A stretch of DNA of 64,000 nucleotides from Methylohalomonas sp034521715 (GCA_034521715.1 JAXHLY010000002.1:1-64000), one strand, 5' to 3'. Shown: positions 12,171 to 22,620, numbered from the stretch's first letter. Translations and numbers: made by a program. The notes: generated by a model from the letters alone, not told the origin.

Positions 12171-12545
12171 AATGATGTGATTACTCGGTTGTGGGTGGTA
12201 ATGATAGATTGATATTCGAGGGCATTTCTGAAGACCAACTATCTTTCAGTCGTTCGAGATTCGATCTGAAGATTAATATTCAAGATACAGATAGTAGTGT
12301 CACTGTAAAAAGATGGTATCTGGGCACTCATAACAGAATTGAATCGATTGAGACATCCTCGGGGCGGTCAAGATTGATATCGAGCGGCAGACTCGGTCCT
12401 CACGCAGGTCCATCGGCAGGATTTTCCATTATTCGCGGTATTGGCAACCTTAATTTTCAGTGCGTTGGATGATAATGATATTGTCGGGATGCTGGCGGCC
12501 ATCTATTAATATTGGTTGAGCGTGGATGTAGGTGTTTTGCTCTAT

Positions 12546-13112
12546 CTACTTAATATGAAATAGGCTTTTTACATCCATGTCCGCTTTTTTGGAGATCACC
12601 GTAATTGTAGTTTCTTCTAGGCCCGCCAGCAGCGCAATAATCGCGCTGATCTGAAACGGCCAGGCCGGTCCTTCCAGTAGCAGGATAATCACGCTCGGCG
12701 CCATGCAGACCACGGCGAATTTGGTCAGCCAGGTGTGGTAGCTGGTGGGCTGCCGGAATCTGATGAATCCCACGACGGTCGGCACGATGACGCTGGCGAC
12801 CGCCAGTCCCACGTAAATCTTTTCGCGCAGGATGATTTCCGGCCACAGCCACCAGGCGCCGATGGGCAGGGTCATGTAGACGACGAAGTCGGCCCATGAA
12901 TCGAGTTTCGGGCCGAGTTCGGTGACCTGGTTGGTGTAGCGGGCAATCGGGCCGTCGATCAGATCCAGCAGGAAGGCGATGATCAGGACGATGACAAAGG
13001 GTTCGTGGTGGCCCTGCCAGGCGATGTGCAGCAACAGCGGGCCGAGGCCCATCCGCAGGCAGCTGAGGATGTTGGGGATATTGAACAGTTCTGATGTACG
13101 ACTCGTTTTCAT
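12546..13112 (-). CDS. CDP-alcohol phosphatidyltransferase family protein
   Basis: This 188-residue inner-membrane enzyme carries the full family motif D-G-x2-A-R-x8-G-x3-D-x3-D, read in DLIDGPIARYTNQVTELG followed by PKLDSWADF (about residues 48-74), which binds CDP and two metal ions. Five to six hydrophobic segments surround it. The family makes phospholipids by swapping CMP for an alcohol; the substrate cannot be told from sequence (phosphatidylglycerolphosphate and phosphatidylinositolphosphate synthases share the motif). It converges on the RTX gene with 36 bases between the stops. The next gene on the same strand is an EEP-family phosphatase/nuclease, but repeats separate them. Confidence 0.8.
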   Translation of the reverse strand: MKTSRTSELFNIPNILSCLRMGLGPLLLHIAWQGHHEPFVIVLIIAFLLDLIDGPIARYTNQVTELGPKLDSWADFVVYMTLPIGAWWLWPEIILREKIYVGLAVASVIVPTVVGFIRFRQPTSYHTWLTKFAVVCMAPSVIILLLEGPAWPFQISAIIALLAGLEETTITVISKKADMDVKSLFHIK

Positions 13113-13145
13113 TTCTTAATCTAGATTGTATTCACTACTAATAAT

Positions 13146-13309
13146 GCCCTCATCCTAACCTTCTCCCAGAGGGAGAAGGAACGATGCGCCCTGGTGCGGG
13201 CCTTCTGCCCAGCAAGGGAGAAGGGGCGATGTACCCTCATCCTGGCCTTCTGCCAGAGGGAGAAGGGGCGATGCACCCTCCCCTAACCTTCTCCCAGAGG
13301 GAGAAGGGA
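13146..13309. repeat. cluster of CCTTCTCCC-AGAG-GGAGAAGG palindromic repeats
   Basis: Four degenerate copies of a unit built on CCCTCATCCTAACCTTCTCC followed by the complementary GGAGAAGG lie head to tail. Each can fold into a stem. Related CCCTCACCCTAACCCTCTCC repeats are common between genes of proteobacteria. They fill the gap after the EEP gene and could act as transcription stops or mRNA stabilisers. Confidence 0.75.
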
Positions 13310-13312
13310 TAA

Positions 13313-14069
13313 TTACTGATAAGCGAATTCGGCATACAGCGGTGCATGGTCTGACAGCCCCCGCCACGGGTGTTCGGTGTAGGATCTGCAGTTGACCAGT
13401 TTCAGTCCGCGGTAATCAGATCCGGTCCATGCTGAGTACCGGCCACCTTGCAGGGTATGTCTTGGCATACTTGCCATACTGCTGCTTGAAGACTTCTCTC
13501 AGGTTCAGGTCGGACTCAATGCCGGTGTGCAGCCTGCCGTTCCAGTCGTTGAAATCGCCGGCGAAGATCAGCGGGTCACCGGCGGGGACGTAGTCGTGAA
13601 TATAGCGTTTGACTTTCGCCAGCTGGCGGCGGCGCTCGAAGCCGATCAGATCCAGGTGCACGCACAGCAGGTGCAGGCAGGTCTGGTAGGCCGGGTGGCG
13701 GATCACGCCGTGCATGAGACTGCGACTGGCGCGCTTGATCTGCGAGAGGTTGATGTTTTCCCAGCTCTCGAACGGATACTTGCTGAGGATGGCGTTACCG
13801 TGATGGCCCGCCGAGTAGATGGCGTTCTTGCCGTAGGCGAAATGCGGCCACAGCTGGTCGGCGAGAAACTCGTATTGCGTGGTTGCCGGCCAGTTCTCGA
13901 CTTTAGATTCGTGCTTCTGCTGCTCGCCGATGATTTCCTGCAGAAAGACGATATCGGCATCGTCGGCGTGCAGTTCGTCCTTGATATCATGCAGGATGAA
14001 CTGGCGGTTTCGGACATCAAAACCCTTGTGGATGTTGTACGTCAGTACCCTGAAATGACCGTTTTCCAT
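13313..14069 (-). CDS. endonuclease/exonuclease/phosphatase (EEP) family protein, one frameshift near the 3' end
   Basis: The product of about 251 residues belongs to the EEP superfamily of metal-dependent phosphodiesterases. The N-terminus VLTYNIHKG, the acidic metal ligand in VFLQEI, the central GDFNDW and the C-terminal SDHAP are the canonical active-site motifs. It lacks a signal peptide. A one-base shift near 13418 moves the last about 35 codons to another frame; without it the SDHAP motif would be lost. Its start ATG lies one base before the mutM stop, so the two are co-transcribed. It resembles the YbhP type of small EEP proteins; the substrate is unknown. Confidence 0.8.
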
Positions 14070-14070
14070 G

Positions 14071-14891
14071 TCAGTGCTGGCAGCTGGTGCAGTAATAGGT
14101 CGAGCGCTGGCTCTGACGTCTGCTTCGGAGCGGTTCGCCGCAGCCGTGACAGGGCTCGCCGTCGCGATCGTAGACCTTCAGTTCCTGGCGGAAATAGCCC
14201 GGCCGGCCCTCGTAACTGGTGAAGTCGCGCAGGGTCGTGCCGCCCCTGGCGATGGCCCTGTCGAGGACGGATTTGATCGCGGCGGCGAGTCGATCGTAAC
14301 GCTCGCGCGATACCCGGCCCGCCTGGCGCGCTGGCAGGATACCCGCCTCGAATAATGCTTCATTTGCGTAGATATTGCCGACACCGACAACAATGCGGCT
14401 GTCCATGATGAAGGTCTTGATCGCCTGTCGGCGGCCGCGTGATTTCTGGTACAGGTATTCGCCGGTGAAGGCCTCGCTGAGCGGTTCCGGGCCGAGGCTC
14501 GGCCGAGCAGCGGGTGCTGCGCGATGTCGCCGGTGGTCAGTAAATGCACCGAGCCGAAGCGGCGCGGATCGCGCAGGCGCAGGCACTGGCCGTTGCTGAA
14601 CTGCAGCTCGAAATGATCGTAGGGGCCGATGGCGGTAGCGATCGGGTTGATGCGCAGACTGCCGGACATGCCGAGGTGCAGCATCAGTGATGCCGCAGTC
14701 GAACTCGAACAGCAGGTACTTGGCGCGGCGCTTCAGCGAACCGCACCGTCTGGCCGCAGGTTTCCGAGCAGCCGCGGCGGAACCGGCCAGCGCAGGTTGC
14801 GGTTACGGACGATGACGTTGGTAATGCGCTGGCCTTCGATATGCGGTGCGACGCCGGCGCGCGTGGTTTCGACTTCGGGCAGTTCGGGCAT
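14071..14891 (-). CDS. mutM: formamidopyrimidine-DNA glycosylase (Fpg), frameshifted
   Basis: The enzyme removes 8-oxoguanine and other oxidised purines and nicks the abasic site. The N-terminus MPELPEVET holds the catalytic Pro2 and Glu3. Further on, VVGVGNIYANEALFEAGILP is the helix-two-turn-helix DNA-binding part, and the C-terminus has the zinc finger CxxC-x16-CxxC (CHGCG ... YYCTSC). The reconstructed length of about 272 residues is normal. Frame changes near 14690 and 14520 interrupt the N-terminal half. It is followed directly by the EEP gene. The family assignment is certain; a functional copy is likely if the indels are sequencing errors. Confidence 0.9.
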
Positions 14892-15043
14892 GGTGATTTA
14901 TAAAATGTCCGCGAATGAACGCGAATGGACGCAAATCATATGATAACGCTTTGCGTGCAGTGTCGTAACGAAATGCCTGCCGGCGGGTTGCTTCAGTAAA
15001 AGTTTGTCTCGCAAGGGAAAGGCGACCTCGCCGGGGCTCGGCA

Positions 15044-15949
15044 TTATGGCTGCTGATCTTGCGGCGGTTTGATCAGCAGCAGTTTCTCGACCATGTCGCT
15101 GCGCAGGTGATACTGCATGCCGATGATCGGGCCGGGCGAGGATGATCGCCGACGAGGTATCCACAATGCGGTAGGTAACATCATCGTGATCGGCGAACTC
15201 CAGTGTAACCTCCGGCTTGAACTCCGATTCCGCCGGGTCATGTGATTTCAGGTAGGTCGCACGTGCCGACTGCCATTCCCCGGCGATTTCATCCGGACTG
15301 TCGCTGAGGCGTTCGGGAATCATGCGCCAGCCGTCGTCGCGTTTGCTGATGACACCGTGCGGCAGGCGGATGCGCGTCAGCTGACTGTCCGGTGGTGTCA
15401 GTGCCGGATTGATGTAGTAGGTCAGCGGCGCATCAAGGCGCTGGTACAGGCGGCCGTCGATGAGGTGAATTTCGTCGTTGTACAGCACATAGCGCTGCTC
15501 TTCATTGAGCGGATTGGTGATCGCCGACAACGAATGTCTCGTCGTCATAATGTCAGTGTCAGCGGCGCCGGTGACAGGCCGAACCTGTCCAGCTTCTGAT
15601 CGGTGGCGGGAAAGCGGCTTTCACTGCCGCTCTGCGGCAGCAGCAGGATGCTGGCGATGCGGTCATCTTCGGCATCGGCCTGCATTGGCTGGGTCAGCCG
15701 CCAGTCGCCGCTCGCGTCTTTTCGCAGTTCGATGGTGGCCGCATCCGGGCGTTCGATACGCAGACTCGTGGTGATATCATCGACATTAATATCGCTGATG
15801 GGCTCCGGCGCATCCGCGGTTTCCTCGGGCTGCATGGATAGCGCACTGAAGCCAGCGCCACCAGCAGCAACAGGAAGCTGATGATCAGCCAGCAACGCTA
15901 TCAGCAGTACCTCTCGACGCAGCGGGACGCTGCGCCGACGATAAATCAT
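15044..15949 (-). CDS. DUF4340-containing protein of a Gld-like ABC operon, frameshifted
   Basis: The last gene of a four-gene set (ATPase, permease, auxiliary GldG-like protein, DUF4340). The N-terminus MIYRRRSVPLRREVLLIALL suggests one membrane anchor, and the rest is a periplasmic beta-rich region with ATIELRKDASGDWRLTQP and a repeat of the same fold later, as DUF4340 proteins show. Frame changes near 15850, 15545 and 15135 interrupt about 300 codons. DUF4340 proteins consistently accompany such exporters in Gammaproteobacteria but have no assigned reaction. Confidence 0.7.
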
Positions 15950-15966
15950 CACTGGTTCTGTGCTTC

Positions 15967-17334
15967 CTAGCGTTTGCGCCGCCGCCACCAGATAATCAGT
16001 CCGGTTGCGAACAGGCCGATCGGCAACACGACCAGGAAACCGAAACCGATGATGATTGCCTGGATGTTGCCGAGCTGCAGCATGGTATCGGGCCGGGTCT
16101 GGACCGGGATGGTGATCATCTCGTCGTCGGCGCTCAGCCAGTTGATGATGCGGTTGCCGAGTTCCATGTTGCCGCCGTTGCCGATATAGGTATTGGCGAG
16201 GAAATCCCCGTCACCTGTGACCACGGCAACGCGCTGCTGGCCGTTGTCATGATCGCGTGCTCAGAGCCAGACCGACATTGATCGGTCCCTGGATCTCGCT
16301 GTCCTCGTCAAACCCGACCTCGCCTTCCAGCGATCCGGTTTCCAGCCAGGTGTGATCGCCGCTGGTAATGATGGCGCTGGCCTCCCATTCGCTGTTTTCA
16401 TCGGCGGTCACGCCGCGGGCCAGCGGATAGATGGTCGCATGTATCGAAATCTTGCGGTGATGGCGTGATCGCCGTAGAGAGCCGGGCGTCGACAGCATGA
16501 TGGTCGGGATCGTCGATACCGAGCATCTGCCCGGCAAAATCGATAATCGCGCCGTCCTGCAAAGCTCGATGCCCGACATCGCCGGTCGAGCTTTTCCAGG
16601 CCGTGCTGCGATGCCGGGATCGCTCGAGCCACGAGCAGCATTGCCGCCGTTGTCGATGTACTGCGCGGATGATGTCGATCTCGCCCGGAAACACATCGAC
16701 CTGCGGGCCGGCCAGCACCAGTACCTTGGTGCTGGCGGGCAGTGGCGGCTGTTGGTTCAGGTTCACGGTTTCAATGGTGTAGCCGCTGCTGTCCAGTTCC
16801 CGGGCCCAGCGTCCCGAGGTCGTGATTGGCCTCGCCCCGGGGGTTGCGTTCGCCGTGGCCCTGCAGGAACGCCAGCACCCGTTCCTCGCCGCGGGCGAGC
16901 CGGCGCATGGCATTGGTCAGCGACTGTTCGGTGATGTTCTTGACATGCTCGGTGCGTTCACCGACGCGCAGCACCAGTTCGCCGTTTACGCTGATGCCGA
17001 GTTCGCGCACCTTGTCCGGTACCCGCTCCGGATTGATGAACTCCAGCGTAATGTCCGGTTTGACGCGCTGGTAGCGCTCGACGAAATCCCTGATGGCATC
17101 GCGCAGCGGTTTTTGCTCGCGCGTGTAGGCGGTGATGTGGATCGGGCTGTCCAGCTGTTCGAGTACCTGCCGGCTGGCCTCCGACAATGTATGCCGGCCG
17201 GTGCGCGTCCAGTCCTGCTCGAACGTGTACTGCGTGCTGGCCCAGGCAACCAGTCCGAACACCGCCACTAGCAGCACCAGTGACAGCAGGCTGTTGAGCC
17301 GGGATTGCAGACGGGTACGGTTCGATTGCTTCAT
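15967..17334 (-). CDS. GldG-like ABC-type auxiliary membrane protein, frameshifted
   Basis: The N-terminus has a membrane segment (about residues 15-32) followed by a large extracytoplasmic domain with HTLSEASRQVLEQLDSPIHI and AFLQGHGERNPRG, hallmarks of the GldG/PF09822 family of ABC transporter accessory proteins. The C-terminus is a second membrane helix followed by the basic tail WWRRRKR. Frame changes near 16800, 16680, 16450 and 16250 break it. In Bacteroidetes GldG works with GldF and GldA in gliding; in Gammaproteobacteria the homologous set is of unknown purpose. It starts 28 bases after the permease stop. Confidence 0.78.
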
Positions 17335-17362
17335 GGGTCAGTCAGCACTCAGCACAGCGGGT

Positions 17363-18111
17363 TTATCCATACAGCCGTTCGGCGTCGAGACGCCAGATGG
17401 TGAGGATCAGAAACAGCACTGTCAGCAGCAGGTAGAACACCACGTCGACACTGTTGAACATGCCCTGCAGCAGCGCGTTGTAGTGCTGCCAGCAGCGACA
17501 TGTACGACAGTACCTCGGCGACACGCTCGGTGGCGCTGCCCGCGGCCAGGTTCAGTATCCAGAGGATGAACAGCGCCGCGAACGTGCTGATGGCGGCGAC
17601 CGCCGGCTGTGATGTGAGTGATGAAATGAACAGGCCGATGGCGGCGAACGCGGCCATCAATAATGCCAGGCCGAGCAGGCCGGCGGCGAGCTGGCCGTAG
17701 TCCGGCGTCGTGCCGAGCGCCAGCGACAGCGGCATGAGCGCGATCATCGCGAGCATGATCAGCAGAAAAATGAATATGCCGATGAACTTGCCGAGCACGA
17801 TCTCGGTCAGCGACACCGGTGATGACAGTAGCAGTTTCAGGCTGCCGCTGCGGTATTCATCGCTCAGCAGCCGCATGGTCAGAAACGGCGCGATCAGCAG
17901 CAACACGATGCCCGGTGACCTGCAGCACGCCGGCACCGACGAAGTTGGTGGCACCGGTCTGCGCGGTGCCCGGCATGTTCTGGAACTGGTACAGCATGAC
18001 GAAAAAGAAGATCGCCAGTACCAGCTGCACGGCGGCCAGCGCCATCCAGGCCAGCGGTGATACGAACAGCCGCCGCAGTTCGTTGCCGGCGATGGCCGTT
18101 ACCGTGCTCAT
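17363..18111 (-). CDS. ABC-2 type permease (GldF-like), frameshifted
   Basis: About 250 residues with six hydrophobic segments. The start MSTVTAIAGNELRRLFVSPLAW and the phrase LTMRLLSDEYRSGSLKLLLS are typical of ABC-2 permeases that pair with a separate ATPase. The corrected end reads LTIWRLDAERLYG. Frame changes lie near 17920 and 17485. The start codon overlaps the predicted ATPase stop. With the upstream ATPase it would form the transmembrane core of an exporter. Confidence 0.8.
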
Positions 18112-19079
18112 GCCGCTGCCTCGCTGCTTGCCTGTGTGACGCTCGGCTGCGTCGCTGCCGGTCAGACGGATGAAGATGGCCTCGAGCGAATCGTGTTCGG
18201 GCAGCAGTTCAAACAGCCCCCAGCGGCGGTCGACGGCGAACTGCGCAAATTCCTCGGCGAACTGATCGCTAGTGCCGTCGTGTTCGATACGGAAACGGTT
18301 GTCGGCCAGCGGCGTGATGCTCTTGATCTGGTTCAGCTGCTGCAGCACGCCGATGTCCGGCGGCATTGCTGCAGCCCGACCTGTATCGTGCTGCCGGGCG
18401 TATCAGTGGACAGTTCGCTGAGCTGGCGGTCCAGTACCAGTTCGCCCTGGTTGATAATGAGTACCCGGTCGCAGACGCTCTGCACTTCCGGCAGGATGTG
18501 CGTCGACAGGATCACGCTGTGATCCCGGCCGAGTTCGCGGATCAGCGCGCGGATTTCGCGGATCTGGATCGGATCCAGGCCGATCGTCGGTTCATCGAGA
18601 ATGACGACCGATGGCGAATGAATGATCGCCTGGGCAATGCCGACGCGCTGTTGGTAACCCTTCGACAGATTGTGGATCAGCCGGCGGCCGGTTTCCTTCA
18701 GACCGCAACGCTCCCTGCTGCGCAATACCGCATCTCTGAGTACTGGCCGCGCAGTCCCGCGCAGGCGGCCGGCATAGGTCAGGTATTCGTCCACACTGAG
18801 ATCGGTATACAGCGGCGGCTGTTCCGGCAGGTACCCGATATGACTGCGCGCCCGGCGCGGCTGGTCGAGAATGTCGTGACCACAGATACTGACGCTGCCG
18901 GCATTTGCGGCCAGCGCGCCGGTGATGATCTGCATGGTGGTGGTCTTGCCGGCGCCGTTCGGGCCGAGGAAACCGAGCACTTCACCGCGGTGAACCTCGA
19001 AACTGACATCGCTGACGGCACAGTCGTCGCCGTAATAGCGCTGCACGCCGTCGACGTTGATCAGGGCTTCCCTGTCCAT
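18108..19079 (-). CDS. ABC transporter ATP-binding protein (GldA-like), frameshifted near the 3' end
   Basis: This ATPase shows the Walker A motif GPNGAGKTT (about residues 39-47), Q-loop LPEQPPLYTDLSVDEYL, signature LSKGYQQRVGIAQAI and Walker B VVILDEPTIGLDP, then the H-loop STHILPEV. The C-terminal about 80 residues contain the extra domain seen in GldA/NatA-type ATPases. Frame changes near 18350 and 18140 separate this tail; after correction the stop overlaps the permease ATG. It is divergent from the hydantoinase gene with about 180 bases between them. Confidence 0.83.
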
Positions 19080-19258
19080 ACTCTTCGGCTTGCCACTCCG
19101 TCAGGCTTTAGTGCGTAAAAAAACACGGGAACAGCGCGACATGATAATGGCCGCTCCGGTTCTTGTCTTGTTGCGATTGAACGGACGCGGACAACAGGCT
19201 GGTATTATTCTTATCATGCTGAATGATGCAAGCATCCACACTATAGCGTTTGTCCGCC

Positions 19259-21260
19259 ATGTTATTGGGTATTGATACCGGCGGCACCTTTACCGATTTC
19301 GTCCTGCTGGATGATGCCGGGCGGCTGCGCATCCACAAGGTGCTGTCGACCCCCGCCGCGCCCGAGCGCTCCATACTCCAGGGAATCCGCGACATGGGCC
19401 TGGATCCGGCGACACGTTGCAGGTGGTGCATGGTTCGACGGTGGCGACCAATGCCGTGCTCGAGGGCAAGGGCGCGCGTACCGCCTACATCACCAACCGC
19501 GGTCTGGGTGATGTGCTGACCATCGGCCGCCAGGCGCGGCGCGAACTCTATAACCTGCAGCCGCCGCGGCCCGAGCCGCCGGTGCCGCGCGACCTGTGCC
19601 TGGAAACCGGCGGCCGGCTGGCGGCCGACGGCAGCGAGCTCGAACCGCTGACCGAATCCGACCTGGCGGAACTGGTCGCGGCTGTGCGCGACCGCGGTCC
19701 CGAGGCGGCGGCCATCAACCTGTTGTTCGCGTTCGTCGACGATCGCGGTGAACGCCGGATCGAAGCGGCCCTGCAGCGAGGCGTTCGGCGACACCTTGTT
19801 TATAAGCCGTTCCTCGACCGGTGCTGCCCGAGTACCGCGAGTACGAGCGCGGCATCAGCACCTGGCTGAACAGCTATGTCGGGCCGCGCGTGCAGGGTTA
19901 CATGCAGCGGCTCGGCAGTGAACTGGGCGGTGGTTCGCTGGCGGTGATGCGCAGTTCGGGCGAGACCTGCGAGGCCGCCCAGGCCGGACGCGAGGCCGTG
20001 CACCTGCTGCTGTCCGGCCCCGCCGGTGGCCTGGCCGGGGCCCGCCACCTGGCCCGGCTGACCGGAAATGAGCGAGTACTCACATTCGATATGGGCGGTA
20101 CCTCGACCGACGTCGCCATGATCGACGGCGAGATTCGGCTGACCAGTGAGGGTCGCATTGGGCCATATCCCGTCGGTGTGCCGATGGTTGATCTGCATAC
20201 CATCGGTGCCGGCGGCGGATCGATCGCGCGGATCGATGCGGGCGGTCTGCTCGCCGTCGGTCCGGCCTCGGCCGGCGCCGACCCGGGACCGGCCTGTTAC
20301 GGCCGCGGCGGTGATCAGCCGACGGTGACCGACGCCAATGTCGTGCTCGGTCGGTTGCCGGCCGGCCAGCGGCTCGGTGGCAGCATGGCCCTGGACCGGG
20401 ACGCCGCGGTCACGGCATTGCAGCGACTGGCCGGCGAACTGGGTTTGGATTCGCCGGAGGCCGCCGCCGAGGGCGTTATCCGCGTTGCCAACGAACACAT
20501 GGCCGCGGCGCTGCGGGTGATCTCCGTGCAGCGCGGCCTCGACCCGCGCGAATTCGCGCTGGTGTCGTTCGGCGGTGCCGGCGGCCTGCATGTCTGCGCG
20601 CTGGCGGAAATGCTCGGCATGCGCCGGGCGCTGGCGCCGATCCACGGTGGCGTGCTGTCGGCGCTGGGCATGCTGGCCGCGCCGCGCGGCCGCCAGCTGT
20701 CGCGCACGCTGGGCGTGGACCTGGCGGCCACGGCGGTGGAGACGATCGAGACCGCGCTTGAGGAACTGGCCGGTCACGGCCGCGAGGCCCTGGCCGCCGA
20801 GGGTATCGCCGCCGATGCCCTGGAGTACGAGCCGAGCCTGGACCTGTGCTACCGCGGCCAGTCCTATACCCTGAACCTGCCCTGGACCACCCCGGCCGAA
20901 TGTGAACAGGCCTTTCACGCCGCCCATGAGCAGCGCTTCGGCCATCGCCTGCAAGCGCCGGTGCAACTGGTGAATGTGCGCATGGCGGTGCGGGCGCCGG
21001 TACAGGCGCTGATACTGCCGGACTGGCAGGCCGGCGAGACGGCGGAACCGGCGATGACACGGCTGCATGGCATTGATGAACCGGTGCCGGTATGGCCGCG
21101 TACGGCGCTCGCGGCCGGCCAGGCATTACAAGGCCCGGCGATCATTGCCGAGGCGGTTTCGACCCTGTACCTGGCGCCCGGCTGGCGGGCGCTAATCGAC
21201 ACCGTCGGCAATGTTGATCTGGATCATATCGGGGCCGCGGGAAAGCCGGAAAATGCCTGA
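19259..21260 (+). CDS. hydantoinase/oxoprolinase family protein, HyuA-type, two frameshifts
   Basis: The roughly 665-residue product has both halves of an ASKHA-fold ATPase: GIDTGGTFTD at the N-terminus and LTFDMGGTSTDVAMI in the middle. ERGISTWLNSYVGPRVQGYM, LHTIGAGGGSIA and FGGAGGLHVCALAE are hallmarks of the hydantoinase A/N-methylhydantoinase A family, which open cyclic amides such as 5-oxoproline or hydantoins with ATP. I chose the ATG giving MLLGIDTGG; a TTG nine bases upstream is also in frame. Frame changes lie near 19415 and 19790. The usual HyuB partner is not adjacent. A different substrate or a regulatory use is therefore open. Confidence 0.85.
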
Positions 21261-21363
21261 AATCCTCTCATTTGATCATGGTTTAAGCAGGGGATATGGA
21301 CTACCATAGAGGCTCAACAAACGCTTTAAGCAAGCTTATCGCCACATCCGGAGTTACCCTTTT

Positions 21364-22545
21364 ATGCTGAACGGCCTGATGCCGTTGCCCGTCTGGGGCT
21401 ACATCATCCTGACCCTCGTGCTGACCCACATCACGATCGTCTCGGTTACACTTTATCTACACAGACATCAGGCGCACCGTGCGCTGGATCTGCATCCGAT
21501 CGTCAGTCATTTCTTCCGTTTCTGGCTGTGGCTGACCACCGGCATGGTGACGAAGGAGTGGGTCGCCATTCACCGCAAGCACCACGCCAAGGTGGAAACC
21601 GAGGACGATCCGCACAGCCCGGTGATTTACGGCATCAGCAAGGTGCTGTGGGAAGGCGTTGAACTGTATCGCGCCGAGGCGCTAAACCAGGAAACCCTGC
21701 GCATCTACGGGCATAACACGCCGGATGACTGGATCGAGCGCAATGTGTATTCGCGCAGCAGCATATTCGGCCCGTCCACCATGCTGGTTATCAATTTCCT
21801 GCTGTTCGGTTTCGCCGGGCTTGCCATATGGGGCGTGCAGATGGCCTGGATCCCGTTCTTTGCCGCCGGTATTATCAACGGCGTAGGCCACTACTGGGGC
21901 TATCGCAATTACGAGACCGAGGATACCTCGTCAAATATCGTGCCGCTTGGCATCCTGATTGGTGGCGAGGAAATGCACAACAATCATCACTCCTTCGCCA
22001 GTTCGGCGAAGTTTTCCAACAAGTGGTGGGAATTCGATATCGGCTGGATGTATATCCAGTTGATGCAGTCGATCGGTCTGGCCAGAGTCAAGAAGGTCGC
22101 CAGCCGGCCGGCGATTGTACCGGACAAGGCGGCGATCGACATGGATACGGTCAGGGCCGTTATCAATCACCGCCTGTATGTGCTGTCGCACTATGCCCGT
22201 GATGTCGTCGGCCAGGTCTACCGTGACGAACTGAAAAAGGCCGACAGTTATAGCCGTGATCTGCTCAAGCGTACGAAACGCCTGCTGATCCGCGACGAGG
22301 CGCAGCTGGATACACAGTCCCGCGACAAACTGCAGGCTGTACTGGAACGCAACGATACGCTGGAAGTGGTGTATCGCTACAAGCAGAAACTGCGCGCGTT
22401 GTGGCAGGAGCAGTCGGCCAGCCACGAGGCCCTGATGCAGTCGCTGCAGGAATGGTGTCAGCAGGCCGAGGCCACCGGCATCAAGGCCCTGGAAGACTTC
22501 GCCCGCACTCTGCGTGCCTACAGTCAGCAGCCGACAGCGGCATAA
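21364..22545 (+). CDS. DesA-type fatty acid desaturase with long C-terminal extension
   Basis: An integral membrane di-iron desaturase that puts a cis double bond into acyl chains. The three histidine boxes are present: HRHQAHR (residues 33-39), HRKHH (about 69-73) and HNNHH (about 204-208). Hydrophobic segments flank them in the usual pattern. The core ends near residue 245; the remaining about 150 residues are charged and helical, with no membrane segment, and are an addition compared with minimal acyl-CoA desaturases. Similar extensions occur in other gammaproteobacterial DesA proteins. The gene is intact, starts with ATG and is followed by a strong terminator. Temperature or membrane-fluidity control is plausible. 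Confidence 0.88.
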   Translation: MLNGLMPLPVWGYIILTLVLTHITIVSVTLYLHRHQAHRALDLHPIVSHFFRFWLWLTTGMVTKEWVAIHRKHHAKVETEDDPHSPVIYGISKVLWEGVELYRAEALNQETLRIYGHNTPDDWIERNVYSRSSIFGPSTMLVINFLLFGFAGLAIWGVQMAWIPFFAAGIINGVGHYWGYRNYETEDTSSNIVPLGILIGGEEMHNNHHSFASSAKFSNKWWEFDIGWMYIQLMQSIGLARVKKVASRPAIVPDKAAIDMDTVRAVINHRLYVLSHYARDVVGQVYRDELKKADSYSRDLLKRTKRLLIRDEAQLDTQSRDKLQAVLERNDTLEVVYRYKQKLRALWQEQSASHEALMQSLQEWCQQAEATGIKALEDFARTLRAYSQQPTAA

Positions 22546-22594
22546 TAAAGCTTATGGCTGATAGTGAATAACCAATAGCTTATTAGTCGAGAAG

Positions 22595-22620
22595 AACCCG
22601 CCGCCAGGCGGGTTTTTTTA
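22595..22620 (+). terminator. rho-independent terminator of the desaturase gene
   Basis: AACCCGCC and GGCGGGTT form an eight-base stem around GCCA, followed by a run of T. Confidence 0.9.

Larger units (their letters stand above)
3639..12509 (+). pseudogene. giant RTX protein with N-terminal lipase-like domain, multiply frameshifted
   Basis: Joined across frame changes this is one gene of about 2,950 codons, a likely type I secretion substrate. The first about 300 residues form an alpha/beta-hydrolase lipase-like domain with the nucleophile elbow GHSLGGH (4170-4190). RTX nonapeptide blocks GGxGxDxxx follow (main ones near 5150-6740, 9490-9750, 11880-12170). Between them are repeated hemolysin-type calcium-binding-related units ending FADGxxLxxDEL, an FG-GAP/VCBS-like stretch with DFNGDG and DMNGDG repeats (about 7700-8900), and putative-Ig (He_PIG) domains near 7320-7590 and three in a row near 10960-11850. 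The C-terminus ends in a short hydrophobic tail LAAIY, as type I secretion signals often do. The start ATG follows GGGAG. Calcium binding would drive folding outside the cell. The 5' end is AT-rich, the rest GC-rich. Tens of frame changes are present. It could be more than one gene, but no internal ribosome site plus signal argues for that. Confidence 0.75.

Noticed and set aside
19800..21068. Long open frame of 422 codons on the minus strand
   Set aside because: It lies fully inside the hydantoinase A gene, whose plus-strand protein has clear family motifs. The minus frame is low-complexity Arg/Gly/Gln-rich, a shadow of GC-rich codons.
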